From NCBI GenBank assembly GCA_965229725.1, contig OZ245923.1, positions 62,001 through 126,000 of the forward strand: DNA of 64,000 bases, written 5' to 3'. How positions within the stretch are numbered: position 1 is the first letter of the stretch; each line of letters begins with the position of its first letter. This DNA comes from Aquirickettsia sp965229725 (GTDB lineage Bacteria > Pseudomonadota > Alphaproteobacteria > Rickettsiales > Midichloriaceae). Positions 37,197-46,575 of the stretch are shown here, one piece after another. The position numbers and the translations under genes were made by a program. Below the pieces are notes generated by a model. That model was not told the DNA's origin. It searched no databases and saw nothing but the letters and a program-made list of their open reading frames with translations.

Positions 37197-38379
37197 GAGC
37201 CTGTCTAAAAATAGAACAAAGGAGATAAAAATGCTATTATAAAAGAAAATAGTAATAAGAAAAGGATGTCAGTAAAACAAATGGCAATAATAAGTCTAGA
37301 GGAACTAATGCCCGCGAAACATAATTACCGAAAATTCAAGGAGGTATTTAATTTTAAGAAAATAGATTATAGATTGAAAGGAATGGAATCAGGCAAAGGA
37401 TGTAAGGGATATGGAATGGATCGTTTGCTCAAATGCTTGCTATATCAATTTATGGAAGATTTGAGTGACAGGCAGTTAGAAGAGGCATTAAAGACAAATT
37501 GTGTAGCAAAGTGGTTCTGCGAGTTTGGATTGGCAGAAAAAACACCGGATCACAGTTTATTCGGGGAAGTAAGAAGAAGGATAGGGACAAAGAAGTTATC
37601 AAAATTATTTGAAATAATGAAAAAGCAGCTCAGAGAGCAAGGGTATATGAGCGAAGTATTTACATTTATAGATTCAGCACATCTGATATCAAAAGCTCAA
37701 TTATGGGAAGAAAGAGATAAGGCTATTAAGAAGAAATATGATAAATTAAATAATGAAATTATACCAAAAATAGCAAGAGACAAACAAGCCAGAATAGGCT
37801 GTAAGGGTAAAAAGAAATATTGGTTTGGCTATAAAACACACAGAAGTGTTGATATGCAAAGTGGGCTCATTAATAAAATTGCTGTTACTCCTGCTAATGT
37901 CAATGATGCTTCAGCTTTGAAGCATATTTGTCCTAGTCAAGGAGCCGTCTTTGCTGATAAAGGTTATTGCACCAAACCAGCACAAATAGTAGCTGCAAAA
38001 AATAATGTACATTTGGCCGCAATAAAGCTTAATAACATGAAAGATAAAAACAAGGATCTTGATAAATGGCGCACTAAAATACGCTCTCCTTTTGAAAGAG
38101 TTTTCTCCAAGCGAAACAAGAGAGTTCGATATTTAGGTATAGCCAAAAATCAATTTGCTGAATTTATGAATGCCTTTTCTTTTAACATTAAAAGACTCTC
38201 TGTAATTGCATAGCTCATGCTTTATTAAACGATATTAGCAGATTGGCTCCAGTTTTACGGATCATTTCTCAATATTTCTACAGCTATAAATTTTTATTTT
38301 CCTATATTTATTTTTTTTCATTCTGAAATCGATAATTTGTAATTATCTCCTCAGATTTTTTGCATTTTTAGACAGTCCC
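37197..38379 (+). mobile_element. IS5-family insertion sequence, apparently intact
   Basis: About 1.18 kb. The left end contains CTGTCTAAAAAT (37201-37212) and the right end its exact complement ATTTTTAGACAG (38364-38375), giving at least a 12-bp terminal inverted repeat. One intact transposase lies between. Its right end cuts into an IS21 istB remnant, so it is a later arrival. It separates the two divergent arms of the toxin island. Confidence 0.8.
37266..38213 (+). CDS. IS5-family transposase
   Basis: A 315-residue DDE transposase. The N-terminal DUF772-type region (KCLLYQFMEDLSDRQLEEAL, ADHSL-like TPDHSLFGEVRRRIG) precedes the first Asp in TFIDSAHLI, the second in VFADKGYCTK and the Glu in IRSPFERVFSKRNKRVRYLG. 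Length and motifs are complete. The start ATG 37266 gives MSVKQMAIISLEELMP. Confidence 0.9.
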   Translation: MSVKQMAIISLEELMPAKHNYRKFKEVFNFKKIDYRLKGMESGKGCKGYGMDRLLKCLLYQFMEDLSDRQLEEALKTNCVAKWFCEFGLAEKTPDHSLFGEVRRRIGTKKLSKLFEIMKKQLREQGYMSEVFTFIDSAHLISKAQLWEERDKAIKKKYDKLNNEIIPKIARDKQARIGCKGKKKYWFGYKTHRSVDMQSGLINKIAVTPANVNDASALKHICPSQGAVFADKGYCTKPAQIVAAKNNVHLAAIKLNNMKDKNKDLDKWRTKIRSPFERVFSKRNKRVRYLGIAKNQFAEFMNAFSFNIKRLSVIA

Positions 38380-38381
38380 TA

Positions 38382-38939
38382 AAGACAATAGGGGATTTTG
38401 ATTTTAACTTCCAAACCTCTATTGATAAAAAGCAAATTAGTGACGCTGTTACTTGCCAATATATTGAAGAAAAAAGAAATATTATCTTTATAGGAAACCC
38501 TGGCACTGGCAAAACTCATTTATCTATAGCATTGGGGCTAAAAGCCTTACTTAAGGAGTATAAAGTACTTTTTACTACAGTGTAAGACATGCTTTATAAG
38601 CTTCATATATCAAAAGCAGACAACTCGTATTATAAAAAATTAGATGAATATTTATCACCTAATTTATTGATAATGGACGAACTAGGTTTTAAAAAAATTC
38701 CAGATTATTCAGGTTCTGATTTTTTTGATGTGATATCCAAACGATACGAAAAAGGTTCAACTATTATCACAACAAATAAATCTTTTGAGCAATGGAATGA
38801 TATTTTTTCGGATAGTATTTTATCTTCTGCAATTTTAGATAGGGTGGTTCATCATTCGAGAATTTTTAGAATTAATGGCCCAAGTTATAGAGCTAAAAAT
38901 ATTAAAAATTATGATGGGGAAAATGATGTGAAAAATTAG
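38382..38939 (+). pseudogene. IS21-family IstB helper ATPase remnant
   Basis: The frame runs from the IS5 right end: DFDFNFQTSIDKKQIS, Walker A FIGNPGTGKTHLSIALG, then a TAA at 38583-38585 where the family has FTTVPDLL-like sequence, then LLIMDELGFKKIP and STIITTNKSFEQW. It lacks its N-terminus (cut by the IS5 element) and has an internal stop, so it is dead. IstA is not present. Confidence 0.85.
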
Positions 38940-38957
38940 TAAAAAAATTTAAATTAA

Positions 38958-39009
38958 GTGGCCCCTTTTTAGTGAGAATTAGTGGCCCCTTTTTGCTGAG
39001 AGTTGACAT
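38958..39009. repeat. IS21-type terminal repeats
   Basis: Two direct copies of AGTGGCCCCTTTTT separated by about 10 bases, followed by GCTGAGAGTTGACA. This lies just behind istB, as expected of the right end of an IS21-family element with its repeated transposase-binding motif. Confidence 0.6.
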
Positions 39010-39253
39010 TATTTTTTATTTATATTTTCCTATCTTTTAGGAAATAAAACTACTCTTTTTGTTGTCTGATTTTTTCAGTCCACTATACTTTTGCTAATTC
39101 CTTTTACTAATACTGCTCTTCTTATTTCTTCGTACATTTGCACCCTATACAATTTGGCACCTATATTTAGTTATTTACAACTAATATAGTGGTGCACTTT
39201 TCCGTGCCTATTTTCTTATTTTTATAAGCACTTACTGGGTCAGTATTGCATGC

Positions 39254-39568
39254 CTATTTACAATAAAAGATACTAAAGAAATAAAGTCATCTAATAAGCT
39301 TAAGATACTGAAGCAATATATAGAAAATAACCAGGATAAAATAATCAATTACGACGAAAGAGAAATGCAAGGCTTGGTCTATATGAGCAGTTATGCTGAA
39401 AGCACAGTAAGTAATTTAATTAATGTTCGTCAAAAAAACAAGCAACGTATGACTTGGACCAGAGATGGTGCGAATCAAGTTTTACAAATCAGAGCTCTAA
39501 AGTTAAGTAATAAGTGGGATAGTGATTGGAAAAAAATAGAAGAGAGAATATATTTGAAAGCCGCTTAG
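39254..39568 (+). pseudogene. ISKra4-like transposase C-terminal remnant
   Basis: An open frame without a proper start reads ...YDEREMQGLVYMSSYAESTV, then VRQKNKQRMTWTRDGANQVL and RALKLSNKWDSDW, matching the C-terminal end of ISKra4/UPF0236-like transposases (usual pattern W.R.GA..L..R.L..S..WD..W). The N-terminal two-thirds are missing. The following 260 bases to the next gene hold nothing recognised. Confidence 0.55.
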
Positions 39569-39830
39569 TGACTATGACTGAGTTGCTCTCCTTTTAACTT
39601 TGCTGCAAAACTGTCCAACTAACTAGGATCACCTATGGGAATAATTTTATTATTGAGAAAAAATTTGCAGCCTAAGAACTAATTTTTTACAAAAAAAACA
39701 AAAACTTTTAGATATAGTTATTAAGAGTACAATCATAGATTAAAACAGATAATAAAAAAGTTGACAAATGGGAGGAGGTTAAGGTTGTATGTAATTACTA
39801 TAAATTGTTATTAGGGAAGAGGTTGTTTCT

Positions 39831-40691
39831 ATGGAAGAAATAGATTTATCATATCAGGATCAGCGTTGTTTATTGACTAATGAGGTGGAGACTTTGGGAG
39901 TTGGTAGTTATAATGACAATTTTTATCAGTGCTTTGCGGAAGATGAATATATTAATAATGAAATAACTAATGCTTTAGAAAAGATCGAGTTAGGAAAACA
40001 ATTCGCATTTTATAATTTGGGAATATCAAAAGAAGGTCAAGAGTTATTGTCAAATATAGAAATTCAAGGAAATGAAAACAAAGTAATAACATCAGAAGAT
40101 TGTAAATACTTAAATAATTGTGTTTTAAATTCAATTAAAGAAATTCTTGAAAATAAGAGTATAAAAGCAAATTCATATCAAAGTAGTATTTTAACAAATT
40201 ATATTATAAGGACAACCAGCAATATATTTGGAGAAAGTGGTGATGGTGAATTTGAGTTGATTATTAGAACTATGAGTGGGTATTTAGAGAATTACAAAAC
40301 TAATAGCTGTGAGTATTGGCATATTGATAAAAGTTATGAAGATATAATTAGAGACAATACTACTAAAGTTGAAAAATATATTGGTAACAAAGTGTTTTTA
40401 GTATCGATAATTGGCGAAAAAACTCATTATAAAAATATAAATGATGATGAAAGACGAATATTTTTTAAAGAAGCAAAAGATTGTAATTTCTTTTATGGAT
40501 TTCACTCAAATAAAGAGTGCGAAGATAGAGAAATAAGTAGGGCAATGCTTACTTATGATAATAGCAAAACATGTGAAGATGGATATGGTTCGGTGCACTT
40601 GATGGGTAAATTAGGAACTATGCATGCAGCACCAAATGAATCAAGTAAAGGAAGAATTATACTATTAATTACACCATATAATAAAAATTAA
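39831..40691 (+). CDS. Putative Fe(II)/2-oxoglutarate-dependent oxygenase, DUF1826-like
   Basis: A 286-residue cytosolic protein. H164-x-D166 in YWHIDKSYED, a central VFLVSIIGEKTHY strand, distal H265 in LGTMHAAPNES and R275 ten residues later (GRIILLI) fit the metal and 2-oxoglutarate ligands of the double-stranded beta-helix oxygenases. No characterised family member can be named with certainty; DUF1826 has a comparable layout. It is the first gene of a series with a coiled-coil gene, a SecA-like ATPase and a polymorphic toxin, suggesting it modifies a toxin or motor component. A second mosaic copy lies at 62903. Confidence 0.6.
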   Translation: MEEIDLSYQDQRCLLTNEVETLGVGSYNDNFYQCFAEDEYINNEITNALEKIELGKQFAFYNLGISKEGQELLSNIEIQGNENKVITSEDCKYLNNCVLNSIKEILENKSIKANSYQSSILTNYIIRTTSNIFGESGDGEFELIIRTMSGYLENYKTNSCEYWHIDKSYEDIIRDNTTKVEKYIGNKVFLVSIIGEKTHYKNINDDERRIFFKEAKDCNFFYGFHSNKECEDREISRAMLTYDNSKTCEDGYGSVHLMGKLGTMHAAPNESSKGRIILLITPYNKN

Positions 40692-40709
40692 CATTAATTA
40701 GGAGGAAAA

Positions 40710-41369
40710 ATGGAAACAAATTTAACAATAAGTATAATTGATGAGTGCTTAAAAAACACTGATTTAGAGTGCGAAGATATATTAAAAACAAAGGAGGCTT
40801 TAAATATATTAAAACAAGAAAAACATAAAATCAGTGATAAATACAAGCGACTAGATAATGAAATAAGTAGTAAAAAAGAAGAGATTAAAAAATTAGGTTA
40901 TTCTATTGAAAATAAAAAACCTACATTAAACCAAAAACAAACCGAACTCGATCAAGCTATAAGTATGCATGCATCATATAAAAGTGATTTAAGTGTTGCT
41001 GAGAGTGAAAATTGTTGGCGTCACTCACCTGGAAGATATGATCAAAATTGTTTGAACAAAAAAGAAAATATAAGAGATAAAGTTAATCATTGGAGTCGTT
41101 ATAAGAGTAAATATCAAAATGAAAAAAATGATATAGAGAGTGATATTAAAGCTTTTGAAGATAAAAAACAAAAGATTGTTAAAGAGATAGCTGCTTTAGA
41201 AGAAAAATCTAAAACTCTATCTGAGAATGAAGATATAAATTATCTAAATAAGATGTTAGACGGAATTATGTACTATCAGCATCAAGAGGACTTAGAGGAC
41301 ATAAATGTAATAAATGATTCTTCTTATGTACATAGTATAAATCAAGTAGAAGCTGCCTATCAAAATTAA
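40710..41369 (+). CDS. Coiled-coil protein of toxin locus
   Basis: A 219-residue, highly charged protein with long heptad-rich helices (about 25-95 and 125-185), e.g. LDNEISSKKEEIKKLGYSIE and KQKIVKEIAALEEKSKTLSE, separated by a CWRHSPGRYDQNCLNKKE segment with two cysteines. No family is recognised. A strong TTAGGAGG ribosome-binding site precedes ATG 40710; 18 bp separate it from the oxygenase-like gene and 8 bp from the SecA-like gene. It could be an adaptor or chaperone for the motor or toxin; this is inference from context. Confidence 0.65.
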   Translation: METNLTISIIDECLKNTDLECEDILKTKEALNILKQEKHKISDKYKRLDNEISSKKEEIKKLGYSIENKKPTLNQKQTELDQAISMHASYKSDLSVAESENCWRHSPGRYDQNCLNKKENIRDKVNHWSRYKSKYQNEKNDIESDIKAFEDKKQKIVKEIAALEEKSKTLSENEDINYLNKMLDGIMYYQHQEDLEDINVINDSSYVHSINQVEAAYQN

Positions 41370-41377
41370 AGATCTCT

Positions 41378-44300
41378 ATGGCAGAAAATTTTAATGTAGA
41401 TTTATCAGATTTATTAATTGATGAGGATTTTTACTGTAGTAATTTCAAAGGATCAGAAGAGCATAAATGCTTTGATGATCCTCAATCCTTTTATAAGGAA
41501 AATGGGTTAAAAGATTGCGATCCAGTCAATCAATATTTTTTAAAACATCCAGAATTATTATATGATAATAAGATATGCAAGTTTCAAAACGCAGCTTTAT
41601 CAAATGATGATATAGATTTTATTAATAAAATAATAAATGAAGAGATAGATGTTAAAAAATTAGTTAAAAAAAATATTAGTGAACTTATAAAGAGTCAGCC
41701 AAAGGAAGTAGATAGTATATTACTGCATGAAAATACATCATTAAAGAGTGTTATTACTGATGAATACATTGAAAATACTTGGTATAAGATAAGTAAGATA
41801 GTGTTAGATTTTTATGAAAAAGAACTAAATAACGATTATCAAGCTAATAGGTGGTTGGCATCAAAAATCCTAATTAACTATTCAGCATTTCATTCCCCAG
41901 ATGATAAGCAGTTTAATTTAGTTTTAGAATTAGCAAAAAAAGATAAAAATTTAAATCAAAAAATAACGCAAGAACTAGTTAGCAAGTTCTCTGATAGAAT
42001 TCAAAAAATAGAATATTCAGATTTTGTATTTGAGAATTTTCTTCATTTAATTAAAGCAGTTAACGACAATCAGTATAGATGTAATAAAGAATGCAATAAA
42101 AATTTAATTGAGATTGTAAAGACCGGAGTTAATAATAATAAAATAATTATAGATGATGAAAACGCTTTCATATTAGAGGATCTTTATAAAGCAGGTAAAC
42201 ACATATCGTATGAAGCCCTTATAAGGTATGTTGAGACATTTAAAAAAGACGCTACAAATTACACTAATGTAATGGGAGAAATTATTGATTTTAATAACGA
42301 CTTAAGAGTAGAGGTTATTAGGGATATAAGTAATTCATCAATTAAATTATTAGATGACATATTAAAAGAAGAGAGGGTATTGGATAGTGTAAATAAGGAA
42401 AAAAAACTCAAAGATTTAATTTTCATAATTTACAGAATTAACTTGCAGTATGAGGATTTTTTAAAAAACAATGTTCCGGAAATTCAGAAAAAATTAGCAA
42501 AGTTGGAAGAACTTAAATATGAAAAATTAACGAGGGTAGTTCATCAGTTAAAGAATAATCTAAATGGCATAATAAAAGATAATAGTCAATCATTTGAGAA
42601 AATTTCTAATGGTAATGTTAATAAAGAATTTAATGAGTATTTTGAAAAAATAAAATCTAGTAAGAAAGAAGAAGCTAAGAAATTTTGTAAACAAATAAAG
42701 TTTTTAGCAGAAGATTTAGGTTGGGATACAAAAAATTTAGGTAAAATATTAAGTAAATTTCCAACAGCACAAAACCAAGAAAAGATATTTATTAATGAAT
42801 TAACTGACATTTTTCAAATTGCATACGAATATAAAATTCCAGATAATTGGATAGATAGAGAAGGTAATACAATATTTGATATATTAAATGATTACGAAAG
42901 TGAGCAGTGGGCAGGTAAGATATGGAGTTTGTATAAAGATAATACTAAATATTTTATTAAGAGTTCATCTAGGATTATACAAGAGTTCTCAGATATTCAA
43001 TTAAACGAAGGATATAATGATGCAAGTTATTTAAAAAGTAAATTAAAAGCAATCGAGCTTTTTGAAAAAAAACTATCTCCTAATATAGCGCTAGGATATG
43101 ATAAAATTACAAAAAATAACTCTAAAAAATTTGATAAATGGAGCGTTAGCGCTAACAATAAATCAGAAATCATTTTAAGTGGTCAAGATTATCAGAATCA
43201 GCCATTTGAATATGAGATAAGCCAGTTTTTACCAATAGAAATAAAAGAAAATTTACTGAATGTATTATTAAAAAATCAGCCATACCATCCTGATTATATA
43301 AAAGAAGTAGAAAAAGTTTATTATAAAATCTATTTGCCGAATTGGGCATTACAAATCAAAGAAGTAAATGCTGCAAATTTATCAGAAGTTATAGCAATTT
43401 TAAAACATGCAATATATCTGACTGTACTAGAAGGTAAATATAAAGTAAGAGATGCACAAGTAATAAGTTTACTAAATTTATATAAAAGTGGTGGTAATAG
43501 GTTAATTCAAGTTTCAACTGGCGAAGGTAAATCGATAATAATAGCAATGCTTGCTGCACTAAATGTTATAAATGGAAAAAATGTAGATATAGCAACAAGT
43601 TCTAGTGCACTTGCAACTAAAGAGCCAGAGGAATTAGGGGGTTTTTATGCATTATTAGGAATCAGTGTAACCCATAACATACAAGACTATAATACTGAAG
43701 CAAAAGAGTGTTATAAAAGTAATGTTGTTTATGGAGACATATTAACATTTATTGGAGATGATCTGAGAGATATCACTCAAAATACAAAATATGGAAGAGG
43801 ATACGGAGTATTAATAGTAGACGAAGTAGATAATTTATTTATTGATCAAACTAACATGAAGGTACAATTATCCTCAGGTTTACCTGGATTTGAGCATTTA
43901 AAGAAAATAATAACTCCAGCCTGGGGACAATATCATATTATTGGTAATTTTGTCTTATATGATGAAAAAGATGAAAAATATTTTGAACTGATTAAGCAAG
44001 AAGATGAAGATAACGATGAGGAATATTCGTTAATTGGAAGTCATAGAGAGTATCAAGAATACTTAAGAAAGAATACAGCAAAATATGCAAAAGATGGATT
44101 ATTAGATTTAGAAAATGACAGAGAATTTAGAAAAATAGTAATTCCCAAGCATTTGGAAGATTTTGTTTTAAAGCATTCAGATAATTGGATCAGGTCAATA
44201 GAAAGATCATTGTATTATCAAGAAAATTTGGAATATATAATAAGCAATAAGTCGGGAAAAAAAGATATCTCTCCAGTAGATTACAAAAATACAGGAGTGT

Positions 44301-46531
44301 TGCAACACAGCTTAACTTGGTCAGATGGATTGCATCAATTTTTGCAGTTAAAACATGGATTGAGCGTTAAGCAAGAAAATTTAACAAGTATATTTAAATC
44401 GTACCCAGGATATTTCTTAAAGTATAAAGGGAATATTTACGGTTTAACAGGGACTTTAGGAGAAAAAGAACATCATGAATTTTTAACAAAAGTATATGGT
44501 ATAGATAGTGTGATCATACCAAATTATATCCACAAAAAATTGGCAATCTTCCCTGAAGTTATAACAAAGAGTTATAAAGAGTGGTTTGACACTATTTCAG
44601 AACAAGTTTTTAGCACAGCAAAGGGTCATGATCGAGCTGTATTGGTTATAATGCAAACAATCCAGGATGTAAATAATCTATATAAACATTTATTGATAAA
44701 AGGGTATGATAAAGAAAAGATATATAAATATATAAATGATCAAGATCAAACTGTTCTCAAAAAAAGATTAGAAATTGGTGAGGTGGTAATAGCTACAAAT
44801 TTAGCAGGTAGGGGAGCTGATTTTAAAATAGATAGAGAAGTAAATTATAATGGGGGGCTACATGTAATATTGAGTTTTTTATCAGAGAGTATAAGAGTGC
44901 AAAATCAAGCTGAAGGTCGGGCAGCAAGGAATGGCGATTATGGCTCAGCACAATTAATTATAAATGCAAGTCAGATTCATGATATCAACTTATTAAATGA
45001 TAAAGGAGAAAGTAGGTTACAAGAATATAGAGAAAATAGGTATGAAAGGGAGAAAGAGAGTTTAAGTAATTTTATTGATATTGAATTTCCGAAAATAGAA
45101 TTGAGAGATAGGCTTTTTGAAAATTTGGTTGGTTTAATTAGAACTGTTAATTCACCAACAGGATATGAAATAGTTAGAAATAATCAATATATAGTTGACC
45201 ATAATAAAATTTATATTTTTAATTCTCAAGGCGAAATAACAATCAAGTGTTTAAAACAAGAATCTAAGGTTTATAATTTTGCAGAAGTAATGGATATTTC
45301 TTCCTATATTGAAAATATAAATTATGAAGGATATTTGCATTTGACAGATGTCTTGGAAGACGGCAAAAGAATTTTGAATTCTCTAGATTATGAGCTAATA
45401 CAATTTTTTGGTAGTGAATTGGGTTGTATTAAAGAAGAGTATAAAGAAATTAAGTCTTATGTTGATACCAAATACAGTAAAATTGCAAGTGATGTTGAAG
45501 ATAGAGTTAAACAAAAATTTAATTATGACAAAGATAATCCAGATGAAGAATATCAGAAGAAAATATTAGAAGAAGTAAACAAAGAAGAATATAAAGAGAA
45601 ATTTAATTTTTGGGAAACCCATAGAAAATATTATAATAACGAAAGTGAGACAAAGCAGATTGAAGAAAATTGGGCTGTATGGCTAAGTCAGTCTCAGGCT
45701 TTGGAAGAATTTGAGTCATATGATAAAGAAAAAGATGATGTAAATGAAAATGCCAAACTGAAAAAAGCAGTAATTGATAGTTTTGAAGAATTTAATAATA
45801 AGCAATTAGAGTTATTTAAAAATCAAAAAAAGAGGGTGGATAGCACCGAGCTACTGTTAAAAAATCCTGCATATTTAGTTCAAAAAAGTAGAAATTATAT
45901 GAAGACGCATTTTTATGAAAAGTCTGAGGGGAAGAAAGCCAGGCGAGTTGGTGGGGGATTAATTGTTGGTAAAGACTTTAGAAGATTTTTTGAACAAGCA
46001 GGCCCAATTGGAGAGGCTGTTGAATTTTCTGAGGAAGCAATTGATATGGATAGGCATTTTGCATGGACAGGTTATAATATGTTGTCACTTGTGAGATTGA
46101 TAAAAGATCAGGATGGGATAACAGATTATGATCAAGCTGAATATGCAAATGAGGTGAAGCAAGAGTTTGTATATGATTTAAGCGATACAATAAATAGTAT
46201 ACATCAATATATGATCCCAGCTCAACAAAGTCAGTGTGCTTATATTTTGATTAGTGGGATTGTTGAAAAAACTTCGGATACCATGAAGCAATGCTTATTA
46301 GTAGCTAAAGCATACGAAAAAATAGCGGATCATTTAAAGGATCTTATTGACCAAGTTGTAGATACAGAAGGCGATGAAATGATAATGGTAAGCGCTATAA
46401 AAGGTCCAGATTCAATTTTACAAGATATGAGTGGTGCAGATTTAGTGTCGGCATATGATGCAATGGTCGGAATTAAGAAAGAAAATCTATGCAGTATAAA
46501 TGAAGATGATAAAGGGGGAAAGAGCAAATAG
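41378..46531 (+). CDS. Giant SecA-like DEAD-motor ATPase
   Basis: 1717 residues, about twice SecA. Residues 1 to about 690 are helical and unassigned. The motor matches SecA motif by motif: Walker A VSTGEGKSIIIAML (about 714), LIVDEVDNLFID (about 815), NIYGLTGTLGEKEHHEF (about 1025), ATNLAGRGADF (about 1142), GGLHVILSFLSES and VQNQAEGRAARNGDYG (about 1180). The C-terminal about 500 residues are charged helices without the SecB-binding zinc tail of SecA. It is not the housekeeping SecA; it precedes a large polymorphic toxin by 44 bp and follows two small genes, so a dedicated toxin exporter or translocation motor is the leading inference. A partial copy starts at 63765. Confidence 0.82.
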   Translation: MAENFNVDLSDLLIDEDFYCSNFKGSEEHKCFDDPQSFYKENGLKDCDPVNQYFLKHPELLYDNKICKFQNAALSNDDIDFINKIINEEIDVKKLVKKNISELIKSQPKEVDSILLHENTSLKSVITDEYIENTWYKISKIVLDFYEKELNNDYQANRWLASKILINYSAFHSPDDKQFNLVLELAKKDKNLNQKITQELVSKFSDRIQKIEYSDFVFENFLHLIKAVNDNQYRCNKECNKNLIEIVKTGVNNNKIIIDDENAFILEDLYKAGKHISYEALIRYVETFKKDATNYTNVMGEIIDFNNDLRVEVIRDISNSSIKLLDDILKEERVLDSVNKEKKLKDLIFIIYRINLQYEDFLKNNVPEIQKKLAKLEELKYEKLTRVVHQLKNNLNGIIKDNSQSFEKISNGNVNKEFNEYFEKIKSSKKEEAKKFCKQIKFLAEDLGWDTKNLGKILSKFPTAQNQEKIFINELTDIFQIAYEYKIPDNWIDREGNTIFDILNDYESEQWAGKIWSLYKDNTKYFIKSSSRIIQEFSDIQLNEGYNDASYLKSKLKAIELFEKKLSPNIALGYDKITKNNSKKFDKWSVSANNKSEIILSGQDYQNQPFEYEISQFLPIEIKENLLNVLLKNQPYHPDYIKEVEKVYYKIYLPNWALQIKEVNAANLSEVIAILKHAIYLTVLEGKYKVRDAQVISLLNLYKSGGNRLIQVSTGEGKSIIIAMLAALNVINGKNVDIATSSSALATKEPEELGGFYALLGISVTHNIQDYNTEAKECYKSNVVYGDILTFIGDDLRDITQNTKYGRGYGVLIVDEVDNLFIDQTNMKVQLSSGLPGFEHLKKIITPAWGQYHIIGNFVLYDEKDEKYFELIKQEDEDNDEEYSLIGSHREYQEYLRKNTAKYAKDGLLDLENDREFRKIVIPKHLEDFVLKHSDNWIRSIERSLYYQENLEYIISNKSGKKDISPVDYKNTGVLQHSLTWSDGLHQFLQLKHGLSVKQENLTSIFKSYPGYFLKYKGNIYGLTGTLGEKEHHEFLTKVYGIDSVIIPNYIHKKLAIFPEVITKSYKEWFDTISEQVFSTAKGHDRAVLVIMQTIQDVNNLYKHLLIKGYDKEKIYKYINDQDQTVLKKRLEIGEVVIATNLAGRGADFKIDREVNYNGGLHVILSFLSESIRVQNQAEGRAARNGDYGSAQLIINASQIHDINLLNDKGESRLQEYRENRYEREKESLSNFIDIEFPKIELRDRLFENLVGLIRTVNSPTGYEIVRNNQYIVDHNKIYIFNSQGEITIKCLKQESKVYNFAEVMDISSYIENINYEGYLHLTDVLEDGKRILNSLDYELIQFFGSELGCIKEEYKEIKSYVDTKYSKIASDVEDRVKQKFNYDKDNPDEEYQKKILEEVNKEEYKEKFNFWETHRKYYNNESETKQIEENWAVWLSQSQALEEFESYDKEKDDVNENAKLKKAVIDSFEEFNNKQLELFKNQKKRVDSTELLLKNPAYLVQKSRNYMKTHFYEKSEGKKARRVGGGLIVGKDFRRFFEQAGPIGEAVEFSEEAIDMDRHFAWTGYNMLSLVRLIKDQDGITDYDQAEYANEVKQEFVYDLSDTINSIHQYMIPAQQSQCAYILISGIVEKTSDTMKQCLLVAKAYEKIADHLKDLIDQVVDTEGDEMIMVSAIKGPDSILQDMSGADLVSAYDAMVGIKKENLCSINEDDKGGKSK
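46516..46522 (+). promoter_or_regulatory. Candidate -1 slippery heptamer
   Basis: In the SecA-like frame the sequence reads G GGA AAG, of X-XXY-YYZ form, four codons before its TAG. A -1 slip here enters the toxin frame, which is open from 46513, giving a motor-toxin fusion. No stimulatory hairpin was identified, and such heptamers occur by chance in A/G-rich DNA. Confidence 0.25.
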
Positions 46532-46575
46532 GAGGTGTCACAGAAGGTTCAATTTTATCAGATATAGGTGGAGCG

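Noticed and set aside
41378..46531. Housekeeping SecA
   Set aside because: Length is about twice SecA, motifs are divergent (GEGKS, AEGRAARNGD), the C-terminal zinc tail is absent and the gene sits in a toxin locus.
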